Assembly: GCF_030161555.1 (NCBI RefSeq) | Contig: NZ_BSUK01000001.1 | Span: forward strand, 930,001 to 994,000 | Reading direction: 5' to 3' | DNA length: 64,000 nt | From: Luteimicrobium album | GTDB lineage: Bacteria > Actinomycetota > Actinomycetes > Actinomycetales > Cellulomonadaceae | Shown: positions 56,001-64,000 of the stretch, in pieces | Position numbering within the stretch: position 1 is the stretch's first letter | Layout: every line of letters begins with the position of its first letter | Notes under the pieces: model-generated | Databases searched by the model: none | What the model was told of the DNA's origin: nothing | What the model saw: only the letters and a program-made list of their open reading frames with translations | Position numbers and translations under genes: made by a program

Positions 56001-57504
56001 ACGGCGCGGTCGCCTCGGCGCCCGCGACGATCTCACCGTGGAAGGTGACCGTGAAGCCCGTCGGCGTGCACCCGTCGGGCGGCGCCGGAAGCGTGTCCTT
56101 CTCGGTGGTCGTGAGCGGACCACCGGCGCAGCCCTGATAGGTGATCTCCGCGGACGTCGCTCCGGTCGGCCAGACGATGCCCTGCGAGCCGCCGCCGTCG
56201 GAGCCCAGACCCGTGAACGTGAACCCATCGGGGAAGGAGCCGCTCTCGGGCTCGGTGATCGTCAACGTGTCGACCGGCACGGTCGAGGTGTTCGTCGCGC
56301 CGAGCGTGGCGGTGCTCGTGTCGCCGGACGCGATCTCCTTGGGATCCCACGACTTGCTCGCGCCGGCCTCGATCCGGACGGGGACGACCGTGTAGGTGGC
56401 GTCGTCCTGCGAGTCGGCCGTCTGGTCGCCCGCGGTCACGACGGTGCCTGCGGTGTTCGTGTAGGCCGTCTCGTCGGTGAGATCACCGGTCCCGCTCTGC
56501 TCGACAGGAAGCTGGATCGTCGCCGAAGCACCCGCGAGGATCGTCCGCCCGTCGGGCGCGTCGAACGCGAACGAGATGCCTGCGACGTCGGACCAGCCGC
56601 CCGTGCAACCCGGCGGCAGCTGCGGGGTGGCCGCCGGCTCGGACGTGGACCATGCCCCGTTGCAGTACGCCGTGACCGTGACGGTGTCGGCGTTCTTCGG
56701 CAGCGTGACCGTCGGCGCGCCCGTGAGCGGGAGGTGCTCGAACGGGTTCGAGGAAGGTGCCGCCGGCGGAGCAGCGTCGGCCGGGTCGCTCACGACCATC
56801 GAGTCGGCCCCGATGTTCGACGTGTTCTTGCCCGTGATGGTGAACGTCGCGGCCGTTCCCTCCTCCGCAGGGGCGCGCTCGGGTGAGACGGACTTGGTGG
56901 TCGAGGACCCGATCTGCTCCTCGACGGTCGGGGTCACCGTGGCCGTCGCGCTCTTGTCGGAGGCGTTGTCGGCACCGACGGTCGCCGTGTTGTCGATCGG
57001 CCGGCCGCTCTGGTCGGCCGAATAGTCGGGCGAGACCCGCACCGGGATGGTCAGCGTGTACTGGACGCCCGGCTGGAGCCCTTCCTGGCCACCGCCCAGG
57101 TCCTGGTGGAACTCGACCTTGACCGTGTTGCCGTCGACCGTGATCTCGGAGTTCGGGGCGGTGGTCGTCGGTTGGGCGCCGGGCACGATCTCGATCCCGT
57201 CGGGCAGCGGGTCGGTCAGGACGGCGTTGACACAGCCGTCCACCTGACCCGCGGTGCACTGGAAGGTGATCCGGTACTGGAACTCCTGCCCGGGAACCAG
57301 GTCGGTCTCGGTCGCAGTCTTGGTGATCGAGAGCGACGCCGTGTCGGCCGCCTGGGCCGGCAGGGCTCCGCCCACGCCCATCGTCACGACGAGCGCGAAG
57401 GCGCCCAGCACGGCGGCGATCCTCGACCGGTGCAGCCGTCGACCGATGCCTCGCCAACCGCCGGAGCGCCGCGCGCCCCGATGCCGTCCGTGTTCCGCCG
57501 TCAC
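50032..57504 (-). pseudogene. Giant DUF11/DUF5979-type surface adhesin with LAxTG anchor, three frameshifts
   Basis: About 2,490 residues if repaired. From GTG 57504 (GAGAGGTGA upstream) there is a long signal peptide (IAAVLGAFALVVTMGVGGAL, PAQA). A chain of DUF11/conserved-repeat-like domains follows (LSITKTATETDLVPGQEFQY, TNTSTVPVDTLTITEPESGS, IKNSGLVPIVDPVVTDRLPS), then at least four or five C-terminal DUF5979-like repeats, each with a cysteine pair (FHVTVDCTFLGDPVY ... ASCDVTEDD; FTADVTCTADGETLPGF ... ECRVAETD). The stalk is PGKPGKPGKPG then a Gly/Ser repeat, and the sorting signal is LAATG, a hydrophobic helix and RRRREG. Indels lie near 55485, 51553 and 50687. It is expected on the cell surface, attached by a class E sortase. 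Confidence 0.85.
50150..50240 (-). repeat. Short tandem repeats encoding the adhesin stalk
   Basis: Nine-base units (GGCTTGCCC on the plus strand, encoding Pro-Gly-Lys) and nine- to eighteen-base CCGGACCCACCCGAGCCA-like units (encoding Gly-Gly-Ser) lie side by side just before the cell-wall anchor. They are in frame and can vary in number. Confidence 0.7.
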
Positions 57505-57661
57505 GAGCTCACCTCTCGTCCCACCTCACGTCCGCCGGCAACCACCGGCCTTCGCGCCGACGCCCCCGCTAAGGGTCGACACTTACCCCCGCGGTCACCT
57601 TGCCATCGACGCTTCGCCCGCGCGACAGATAGCAGATGATTCACCCGGATGAGACGACTCG

Positions 57662-57677
57662 TCGATACCGGTATCGA
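57662..57677. promoter_or_regulatory. Perfect palindrome, TetR operator candidate
   Basis: TCGATACCGGTATCGA is a perfect 16-base palindrome, 17 bases upstream of the likely -10 of the TetR gene and in the gap to the divergent adhesin. Size and position fit a TetR dimer site. Confidence 0.65.
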
Positions 57678-57694
57678 ACGGTGTGGATCACCCG

Positions 57695-57700
57695 TACGAT
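57695..57700 (+). promoter_or_regulatory. Putative -10 of a leaderless transcript (TetR)
   Basis: TACGAT, seven bases, then GTG 57708. Confidence 0.5.
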
Positions 57701-57707
57701 GCGGATC

Positions 57708-58394
57708 GTGCCCACGCCGGACAGCCGCGTCCCGACCACGCCTGCTCAAGTGCGCCTCATGGAGGCCTGCGAGCGCGTCGTGGCACGTCGTGGCCTCGGC
57801 GGCACGACCATCGCCGAGGTGACCCGCGAGGCCGACCACCGCAACCACGCCGCCGTCCGCTACCACTTCGGCTCGCTCGAGGCGCTCGTCCGGGCGATGT
57901 ACGGCTGGCGCGCGGCTCCGCTCGACGCGGCGCGGCGCCACGGGCTCGAGCGCCTCGACGAGGCCGGCCGCGGCCACGACGTCCACGCTCTGCTCGCGTT
58001 GTTCGTGACGACCGCGCGCGAGAACCTCCAACGGCTCCGGCCGAGCGCGTGGGCCCGGGTCCAGGTCGCGCTCGCCGCGGACGGCCCGTACGTGTTCTTC
58101 CGTCGCATCGACGACGACCGCGCCGCCTCCGGGGCGAGCCGGCTCCCTCTCGACGCCTCCCGCGAGATCTTCGGGCGCCTCGCCGACGGGGCGCGCGCCA
58201 ACGGGGTCGCCGAGCCGACGCTCGCGACCGCGACCGCCGTCCGGTCCATCAACCAGGTCTTCGCCTGCTGGGAGACGGACGACGAGAACCCCGACGCGAC
58301 CGCTCCGCCGCTCGACGCGCTCACGGACCAGGCTCTGCGGATCGGCGGCGCGATCCTCGATCCCGGCCCGGTGGCGTGCTCTTCCCAGCCCTAG
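57708..58394 (+). CDS. TetR-family regulator
   Basis: 228 residues from the leaderless GTG 57708; in-frame starts at 57636 or 57699 would add a poorly conserved basic stretch and place the operator inside the gene. The helix-turn-helix reads LMEACERVVARRGLGGTTIA, EVTREADHRNHAAVRYHFGS, LEALVRAMYGWR. The ligand domain is intact to the end (CSSQP). The stop TAG is part of the CTAG target duplicated by the insertion element that follows. The divergent adhesin gene or the alkylsulfatase beyond the element are candidate targets. Confidence 0.88.
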   Translation: MPTPDSRVPTTPAQVRLMEACERVVARRGLGGTTIAEVTREADHRNHAAVRYHFGSLEALVRAMYGWRAAPLDAARRHGLERLDEAGRGHDVHALLALFVTTARENLQRLRPSAWARVQVALAADGPYVFFRRIDDDRAASGASRLPLDASREIFGRLADGARANGVAEPTLATATAVRSINQVFACWETDDENPDATAPPLDALTDQALRIGGAILDPGPVACSSQP

Positions 58395-58409
58395 GGCCTG
58401 TTTCGGAAT
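58395..58409 (+). repeat. Left inverted repeat of the IS
   Basis: GGCCTGTTTCGGAAT, perfect complement of the right end; preceded by the CTAG duplication. Confidence 0.92.
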
Positions 58410-58433
58410 TGTGATGTGACCTGCGGTTTCGTC

Positions 58434-59345
58434 ATGATTGAGGTCGTGGGCGATGGGCCGGGGCGGCATGATCTGAGCGATGAGGCGTGGGCGGTGCTGG
58501 CGCCGTTGCTGCCGGTCAGGGCGCGTGGACGCAAGGCGCGGTTCTTGCGTCGGCAGATCGACGGGATCCGGTTCCGGGTCCGCACGGGGTGCCCGTGGCG
58601 GGACGTTCCTGGCGACCGGTACGGGCCGTGGGGTAGCTGCTATCGCCGGTTCCGGGACTGGCAGCGCGACGGGACCTGGGGGCAGGTGATCGACCGGTTG
58701 CGCACGATCAGCGACGGGGCCGGGCTGATCGGGTGGGACCTGAACATCGACTCCACGATCGCTCGCGCTCACCAGCACGCCGCCGGTGCTCGCCGTGACC
58801 CGCAGGCGCAGACCGAGCCGCCGGGCGCCGAGCCGGTCGACCACGGGCTGGGGCGTTCCCGGGGCGGGTGGACCACGAAGGTGCACGCGGCCGCCGAGCA
58901 GGGGCAGAAGCTGATGGGCATGGTCGTCACGGCCGGGCACCGCGGCGACAGCCCGCAGTTCGCGCCCGTGCTCGCCACCGTCAAGGTGGCCCGTCCCGGT
59001 GGGGTCGGTCGCCCGCGCACCCGCCCGGACCGAGTCCGCGCCGACCGGGCGTACACCTCGGCCACCAACCGGGCCCTGCTGCGTGCCCGTGGGATCGCCG
59101 CGACGATCCCGGAGAAGGTCGATCAGCAGGCCAACCGCAAGAAGAAGGGCTCGGCCGGTGGGCGACCGCCGAAGGTCGACTTCACCGACTACAAGCTGCG
59201 GTCCGCGGTCGAGTGCATGTTCAACCGCCTCAAGCGGTGGCGGGCGGTGGCCACCCGGTTCGACAAGCTCCAGGTCCGCTACGAGACCACCGTGACCGTT
59301 GCCGCGATCGACGACTGGGTGGCCGCGATCGTCCGGGCCGCCTGA
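58434..59345 (+). CDS. IS5-family transposase
   Basis: 303 residues from ATG 58434 and uninterrupted. The N-terminal DUF4096-like part (LSDEAWAVLAPLLPVRARGR, RFRVRTGCPWRDVPGDRYGP, WGSCYRRFRDWQRDGTW) is followed by the DDE catalytic core: Asp in NIDSTIARAHQHAAGARRD, Asp in VRADRAYTSATNRALLRARG, and Glu in SAVECMFNRLKRWRAVATRF. The element therefore looks recent and potentially active. Confidence 0.95.
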   Translation: MIEVVGDGPGRHDLSDEAWAVLAPLLPVRARGRKARFLRRQIDGIRFRVRTGCPWRDVPGDRYGPWGSCYRRFRDWQRDGTWGQVIDRLRTISDGAGLIGWDLNIDSTIARAHQHAAGARRDPQAQTEPPGAEPVDHGLGRSRGGWTTKVHAAAEQGQKLMGMVVTAGHRGDSPQFAPVLATVKVARPGGVGRPRTRPDRVRADRAYTSATNRALLRARGIAATIPEKVDQQANRKKKGSAGGRPPKVDFTDYKLRSAVECMFNRLKRWRAVATRFDKLQVRYETTVTVAAIDDWVAAIVRAA

Positions 59346-59365
59346 GCGCTGGCATCCTTGCGGGC

Positions 59366-59653
59366 GTGGAGTACTACGCCGCCCCCGAAGGACGCGACGA
59401 CGTTGATCAGCCCGACCGGGGCGACCTGATCGACCTCGTCAACGAGCTCGACACCGACACCAACACGTTCTTCATCGTCTTCCCACGTGACGACGACCTC
59501 GAGTGGTCCTACGCCGTCTCCAAGAAGATCAGCGCATTCGGCGGCTTCGAGCTCGACCGCTTCGATCCCGCCGCCGGCGCCCACGACATCACCACCGCCG
59601 CCGACCCCCACACCATCGCCGAAGACATCCTCACCTGGATCCGCCGGCGCTAA
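59366..59653 (+). CDS. Passenger gene of the IS (unknown, immunity-protein-like)
   Basis: 95 residues from GTG 59366, 20 bp after the transposase and ending just before the right inverted repeat. Acidic and soluble: RGDLIDLVNELDTDTNTFFI, VFPRDDDLEWSYAVSKKISA, FGGFELDRFDPAAGAHDITT, DPHTIAEDILTWIRRR. The pattern (NTFxxV.P.D....W...V....GG.E..R) recalls small actinobacterial immunity-like proteins, but that is only a resemblance. It is not part of normal transposition machinery. Confidence 0.75.
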   Translation: MEYYAAPEGRDDVDQPDRGDLIDLVNELDTDTNTFFIVFPRDDDLEWSYAVSKKISAFGGFELDRFDPAAGAHDITTAADPHTIAEDILTWIRRR

Positions 59654-59656
59654 CCC

Positions 59657-59671
59657 ATTCCGAAACAGGCC
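59657..59671 (-). repeat. Right inverted repeat of the IS
   Basis: ATTCCGAAACAGGCC, perfect complement of the left end; followed by the CTAG duplication. Confidence 0.92.
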
Positions 59672-59690
59672 CTAGCACCTGGACGTCCGA

Positions 59691-61586
59691 TCAGTCCGGC
59701 GTGACGATCGCGAAGTCCGGGTCCCCCGGCGACAGGAGCCCCGCGAGCGTGTGCAGCACGGACGCGTCCCCGGTGATCTCCGTGCCCGACGCTGCGAGCT
59801 TCTCGGGCGTGAGCCCTCCACCCAGCGCGACCGCGGGGAGAGCCCGCTTCGTCGTCGTGATCGTCACGTCGGCGTCTCCGCGCTGCGGTGCCCCGCTGTA
59901 GGTGAGCGCACCGTTGGCGAGGCGCAGGCGATACCGCTCGTCCACGTCGGTGAGCACGACGTCGATCGTGAACGCCGAGTCCCAGGCGCGCGGCCCGTCG
60001 ATCTGGATCGCGAGCGCGTCGAAGAGCATCGCCGGCGTGAGGGCACCGACGATGTCAGGCGCGGCCGCGACGGTCGGCGTGCCGAACGCGCCGTCCCGCA
60101 GCTCGGTCGTACCCGACAGGAAGAAGTCACGCCACGTCCCGTTCTCCGACCCGTACCCGAGCTGCTCGTACGTGTCGGCGAGCAGCTCGCGCGCCCCCGG
60201 GTGGTCGGGTTGCGCGAAGACCACGTGGTTCAGCACCTCCGCGACCCAGCGGTAGTCGCCCGACTCGAACGCGGGCCGCGCCTTCTCGACGACGGCGTCC
60301 GCGCCGCCCATGAAGTCCACGTACCGCTTGGCCTTCTCGACGGGCGGGTGCTCCCACAGGTGCGCGGGGTTCCCGTCGAACCAGCCCAGGTACCGCTGGT
60401 AGATCGCCTTGACGTTGTGGCTGACCGACCCGTAGTAGCCGCGCGTGTGCCACGCGTTCTCGAGCGCCGGCGGGAGCTGGATGGTCTCGGCGATCTCCGG
60501 GCCGACGAGGCCCTGGTTGAGCATGCGGAGCGTCTGGTCGTGCAGGTACGCGTAGAGGTCGCGCTGCAGGCCGAGGAACTCGACGACGCGCTCGTTGCCC
60601 CAGGCGGGCCAGTGGTGCGACGCGAAGATCACCTCGACGTCACCGCCCCACAGGTCGATCGTCTCCGTGAGGTACTTCGACCACACGTGCGGGTCGCGCA
60701 CGACGGCGCCACGCAGGGTCAGGAGGTTGTGGAGCGTGTGCGTGGCGTCCTCGGCCGCACACAGCGCCTTGCGGTCGGGGAAGTAGAACAGCATCTCGGC
60801 CGGGGCCTCCGTGCCGGGCGCCAGCTGGAACACGACCCGGACGCCGTCGATCGTCAGCTCGTCGCCCGTCTTCGCGACGTGCTCGGTGGGCTCGATGAGC
60901 GTCACGGTGCCGGTCGAGGTCGTCTGGCCGAGGCCTGCGCCCACGCCGCCCTGAGCGTTGCGGGCCAGGGCCGCCCCGTACATGTAGCCCGCGCGTCGGG
61001 CCATGGCCGTCCCCGCGTACACGTTCTCGGCGATCGCGGGCTCGAGGAAGCCTTCGGGCGCGACGATCCGGACCGTGCCCGCGTCGACGTCCTCCTGGCT
61101 GGTCACGCCCTTCACGCCGCCGAAGTGGTCGACGTGGCAGTGCGTGTAGATCACCGCCACGACGGGCCGGTCCCCGCGGTGGTCGCGGTAGAGCGCGAGC
61201 GCCGCGGCCGCGGTCTCGGCCGAGATGAGCGGGTCGATGACGATGACGCCGGTGTCACCCTCGACGAAGCTGATGTTCGACAGGTCCTGGCCGCGCACCT
61301 GGTAGATGCCGTCGGTGACCTCGAAGAGCCCCGACGTCGCCACGAGCTGCGACTGGCGCCACAGGCTCGGGTTCACGGTGTCGGGGGCGTCGCCCTCGAG
61401 GAAGTCGTAGGTGCCGTTGTCCCAGACGACCCGGCCGTCGTCGGCCGTCGTGGGGCCGGCGAGCGGGGCGATCAGACCCCGTTGCGCGTCCTCGAAGTCC
61501 TGGGTGTCGGAGAACGGCAGCCGCTCGCGGAGCGCCGCCTGCTGCTGGACGATCGCGGGAGCGGCCGGCTTGGGTGTCGTGGGCAT
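59691..61586 (-). CDS. Alkyl/aryl-sulfatase of the SdsA/BDS1 class
   Basis: 631 residues, uninterrupted. The metallo-beta-lactamase domain has the zinc motif THCHVDHFGG (about residues 149-158) and EAPAEMLFYFPDRKALCAAE plus FASHHWPAWGNERVVEFL, both typical of class III alkylsulfatases. A helical dimerisation domain and a C-terminal SCP2-like domain (LTPEKLAASGTEITGDASVL) complete it. No signal peptide is seen, unlike secreted SdsA1. It releases sulfate from alkyl sulfate esters such as detergents. A second, truncated copy of the C-terminal domain is at 45656-45903. Confidence 0.93.
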   Translation of the reverse strand: MPTTPKPAAPAIVQQQAALRERLPFSDTQDFEDAQRGLIAPLAGPTTADDGRVVWDNGTYDFLEGDAPDTVNPSLWRQSQLVATSGLFEVTDGIYQVRGQDLSNISFVEGDTGVIVIDPLISAETAAAALALYRDHRGDRPVVAVIYTHCHVDHFGGVKGVTSQEDVDAGTVRIVAPEGFLEPAIAENVYAGTAMARRAGYMYGAALARNAQGGVGAGLGQTTSTGTVTLIEPTEHVAKTGDELTIDGVRVVFQLAPGTEAPAEMLFYFPDRKALCAAEDATHTLHNLLTLRGAVVRDPHVWSKYLTETIDLWGGDVEVIFASHHWPAWGNERVVEFLGLQRDLYAYLHDQTLRMLNQGLVGPEIAETIQLPPALENAWHTRGYYGSVSHNVKAIYQRYLGWFDGNPAHLWEHPPVEKAKRYVDFMGGADAVVEKARPAFESGDYRWVAEVLNHVVFAQPDHPGARELLADTYEQLGYGSENGTWRDFFLSGTTELRDGAFGTPTVAAAPDIVGALTPAMLFDALAIQIDGPRAWDSAFTIDVVLTDVDERYRLRLANGALTYSGAPQRGDADVTITTTKRALPAVALGGGLTPEKLAASGTEITGDASVLHTLAGLLSPGDPDFAIVTPD

Positions 61587-61657
61587 ACCGGCAGCATCGC
61601 AGCGCGCCGCGCACCCGTCGCCTCCTGGGACGCCAAATCATCCTCAACGGATGAGGG

Positions 61658-64000
61658 TTACTCGAGCAGCCCCGCTGCGAGCGCCGCCTGGAGCGCCTCG
61701 CGTCGTCCGCGCACCCCGAGCTTGCGGTAGATCGAGCGGGTGTGCGTCTTGACGGTGTTGACGGACAGGTACAGCGCGGCCGCGATCTCGGCGGTGGACC
61801 GGCTGGCGCGCAGCTCGCGCAGCACGTCGAGCTCGCGCGCCGAGAGCTCCTTCGCGACGACGGGCTGCCGAGGGGCCCGGGGACGGTCCCCCGCGGCAAG
61901 CAGCTCGCCCACGAGCGCGGCGTGCCGGGTGCCGCGGGCGAGGTGGTCGCGGAGCAGCGGGCCGACGTCGTCCCGTTCGGCGAACGGCCGACGGATCCCG
62001 CGGTCGGCGGCGTGGTCGAGCGCCCGGGCGAGGTGGCCGTGGGCCGCCTCGGTGTCGCCCTGCCCCCAGGCCAGCATCGCCGCGGTGAGCTCCCAGTTCA
62101 CCGAGAGCTGCGCCCCGCGCTTGGACTCGTCGACCTGCGCGAGCGACCGCCACGCGTCGTCGCGCCGGTCGGCGCGCCGGTAGACCTCCGCCGCCCAGAC
62201 GTGGCCGACGGCGAGCCGAGGACCGGCGGGCAGCCGGTCGAGCGCCTCGGCCCCGAACCTCGCGCGGCCCCCGAGCGCCTGGTCGAGCGCCTCGATCACG
62301 CCCGCGCAGTCGACGATGGCCGCGGACGACGCCGCGTCGGGCGCGAGCACGATCGCGCGGGCCCGCAGCAGGCCGCCCCGGTCGCCGAGCCCGACGTACG
62401 CCGCCATGAGCGCCGCGCCGGCCCGCGACCGCGCGACAGCCGCGCTCGGCGGCAGTGCCGCCAGTCCGTCCTCGAGATAGCCGCACGCGTCCTCGAGGCG
62501 GTCGCGCATGTAGCTGACGAAGCCGCGCACGACCTGCGGGCTCGCGAGCAGCTCCGGCGAGTGCCACCCGGCTGCCGCCACGCGGGCCTCGACCTCCTCG
62601 GCGAGCGCCCACGCGCCGTGGAGGTCGCCCGTCCCGACGAGCGGCAGGGTGCTCTCCGCCAGGCACGCGAGCTCGAGGGCGGTGAGCCCCTGCTCCGCGG
62701 CCAGGGCGGCGCCGCGCCGCAGGTGCGCGAGCGAGCGCGTGTCGTCGTACTCGCTGTACGCCTCGGCGCGTCCCACGAGGTACGCGGCGAGCGCCGCCGC
62801 CGACGGCGCGAGGACCGCCTCGTCCTCGAGGATCGACCGCCCCCGGTTCACCGCGTCCGTGAGTCCCGCGCGCGACGCGAGGAACAGCTCGACGAGCGTC
62901 GCCGTGGTCCCGACGGCGGTGCGGCGGTCGTCGGGCAGCTCGCCGAGGGTGCGGCGGGCGTGGGCGAGCTGGTCGGACGCGAGGTCGGGCCGGCCCTTGA
63001 CGGCGGAGACCGCCGCGTCGACGACCGTGAGCTCGGGCCCGTCGCGCCACGGAGACGGCACGAGGCCGAGGAGCGCGCGCACGGTCTCGTGCTCGCCCGC
63101 GACCACCCGGTCCGCCCACCGGTCGCTCAGGATCCGCGCCGCGAGCCCGCCGTCCTCGGCGGCGCTCGCGTGCGCGACGGCCGCCGCGAGGTCCGTGGCC
63201 TCGCGCGCGCGGGCGCGAGCGTCCGGTGCGTCGCTCTGTACGCCTCGGGATCGGTGCGGCGCAGGATCGCCTGGCACTGGGCTGCGAACAGGGCGTGCCA
63301 GCGCAGCACGACGTCGTCGTCGCGGTCGCCGACGGTCGTGAGGAACAGCGCGCGGCGCCGGCACTCCTCGAGCATCCGGGGCCCGTCGGGGCCCCCGACG
63401 AGCGTGGCGGTCGCCGCGTCAGCGGTCTCGGAGCACGTGGCCCGGAGCACGAACGACGCGAGCTCGTCGGGCAGGCCGCGCAGCACCTCCTCGACGAGGT
63501 AGTCGGCGAGCGGGACGTCCGGGCGCTCCATCGCGCCGAGCGTCGAGGACGGCGGCGCACCGTGGTCCGCGGCGCCGCGCAGCGCGGTGAGGGTGAGGCG
63601 CAGGGCCACCGGCCACCCGGCGGTGAGCTCGCGGAGGCGGTCCACGTCCGGGTCGGTGAGAGGAGTGGGCTCGGTGGCCGCGAGCGCCGCGACCTCGCTG
63701 CGGTCGAACGCGAGCGCGTCCTGGCGCAGCTCGCCGAGCAGGCCGTCGCCCCGCAGCCGCCGCAGCGGCAGCGCCGGGTCGGACCGGCTCGCGAGGACCA
63801 GGCGGACGTTCGGCGGCACGTCCTCGACGACCGCCCGCACCAGCCCGACGGAGCCCTTCCCGCCGAGCTCGTGGACGTCGTCGAGCACGAGGACGAGATC
63901 GGTGCCGAGCCCGCCCAGCGCGTCGACGAGCGCCGCGACGTGCTCGTCCGCGAGGCTCTGGCCGAGCGCGGGCGTCGCGAGTCCGTCGAGAGCGGACACC
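61658..64000 (-). pseudogene. LuxR-family regulator of the MalT/LAL type, partial and frameshifted
   Basis: The window edge cuts the N-terminus (Walker A not seen). What remains is the Walker B-like strand of the STAND ATPase (LVLVLDDVHELGGKGSVGLV, LVLASRSDPALPLRRLRGDG, LTAGWPVALRLTLTALRGAA), a frame break near 63228, TPR-like helices (HASAAEDGGLAARILSDRWA, RTLGELPDDRRTAVGTTATL), and a C-terminal LuxR helix-turn-helix (LSARELDVLRELRASRSTAE, LSVNTVKTHTRSIYRKLG). About 780 residues are visible. Such proteins are ATP-dependent activators with an unknown inducer here. It lies 71 bp from the alkylsulfatase start on the same strand and might activate it. Confidence 0.85.

Larger units (their letters stand above)
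58395..59671. mobile_element. IS5-family insertion sequence, 1,277 bp, with passenger gene
   Basis: Complete element. The 15-base inverted repeats GGCCTGTTTCGGAAT (58395-58409) and ATTCCGAAACAGGCC (59657-59671) are perfect, and CTAG is directly repeated outside (58391-58394 and 59672-59675), as expected for an IS427-like member. It carries a full transposase and a second small gene on the same strand. The left copy of CTAG contains the stop codon of the TetR gene, so the insertion left that gene intact. Confidence 0.92.

Overview
The window is a piece of a very high-GC actinobacterial chromosome. Codon third positions are almost all G or C. Many genes start without a Shine-Dalgarno sequence, directly downstream of a TANNNT hexamer, as expected for leaderless transcripts. 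There is a DUF222/HNH endonuclease of the kind that litters actinobacterial genomes, an IdeR/DtxR-type iron box, a cluster of Asp23/Gls24 proteins with an ECF sigma factor, and a giant surface protein ending in an LAxTG (class E sortase) signal. I would place it in the Micrococcales, most likely near Cellulomonas or a relative, but that is inference from style and not a database result.

Layout. 1-5.3 kb: a LacI-family regulator leads a minus-strand operon (ADP-ribosylglycohydrolase, nucleoside hydrolase, solute-binding lipoprotein) and faces a secreted beta-helix protein; two CAAACTAGTT-type operators sit between them. 5.3-11.3 kb: decayed MFS fragment, a four-domain cold-shock protein, a zinc-ribbon SDR, a decayed acetyltransferase, phosphatase, MFS transporter, YchJ-like protein and GNAT. 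11.4-19.9 kb: broken DUF222 endonuclease, two further GNATs, SnoaL-like protein, a cupin/regulator/aldo-keto reductase divergon, NUDIX, luciferase-like oxidoreductase and CorA. 19.9-21 kb: a leucine-rich leader peptide and attenuator in front of a LeuS-like protein that lacks its HIGH half. 21.2-24.3 kb: PIN/Phd toxin-antitoxin pair, interrupted ArsR-type regulator, small proteins. 24.3-28.7 kb: envelope-stress (Asp23/CsbD/GlsB/ECF sigma) cluster. 28.7-37.2 kb: iron-box controlled siderophore importer, AraC regulator, and a heterodimeric ABC exporter. 37.2-44.4 kb: two-component system, ArsR/AHSA1 pair, ArsB-like transporter, PP2C phosphatase. 44.5-46.5 kb: nucleotidyltransferase/HTH pair and a deletion scar made of two gene ends. 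46.5-50 kb: AI-2E-type permease, SulP transporter, PH-domain protein. 50-57.5 kb: ~2,490-residue adhesin. 57.6-64 kb: TetR, an IS5-type element carrying a passenger gene, an alkylsulfatase, and a LuxR/MalT-type regulator cut by the window edge.

A caution applies throughout. About two dozen genes are interrupted by single-base indels, nearly all in C or G runs, and often with the second half perfectly conserved in a neighbouring frame. The pattern fits sequence or assembly error better than mass gene decay. I annotate such genes over their full reconstructed span and mark those broken in the middle as pseudogene. By contrast, the MFS fragment near 5.3 kb, the acetyltransferase tail near 8.2 kb and the paired gene ends near 45.9 kb lack most of their sequence and look like real remnants; the LeuS-like gene also lacks its catalytic half, although it retains its own expression signals. 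No tRNA, rRNA, CRISPR array or replication origin was seen.
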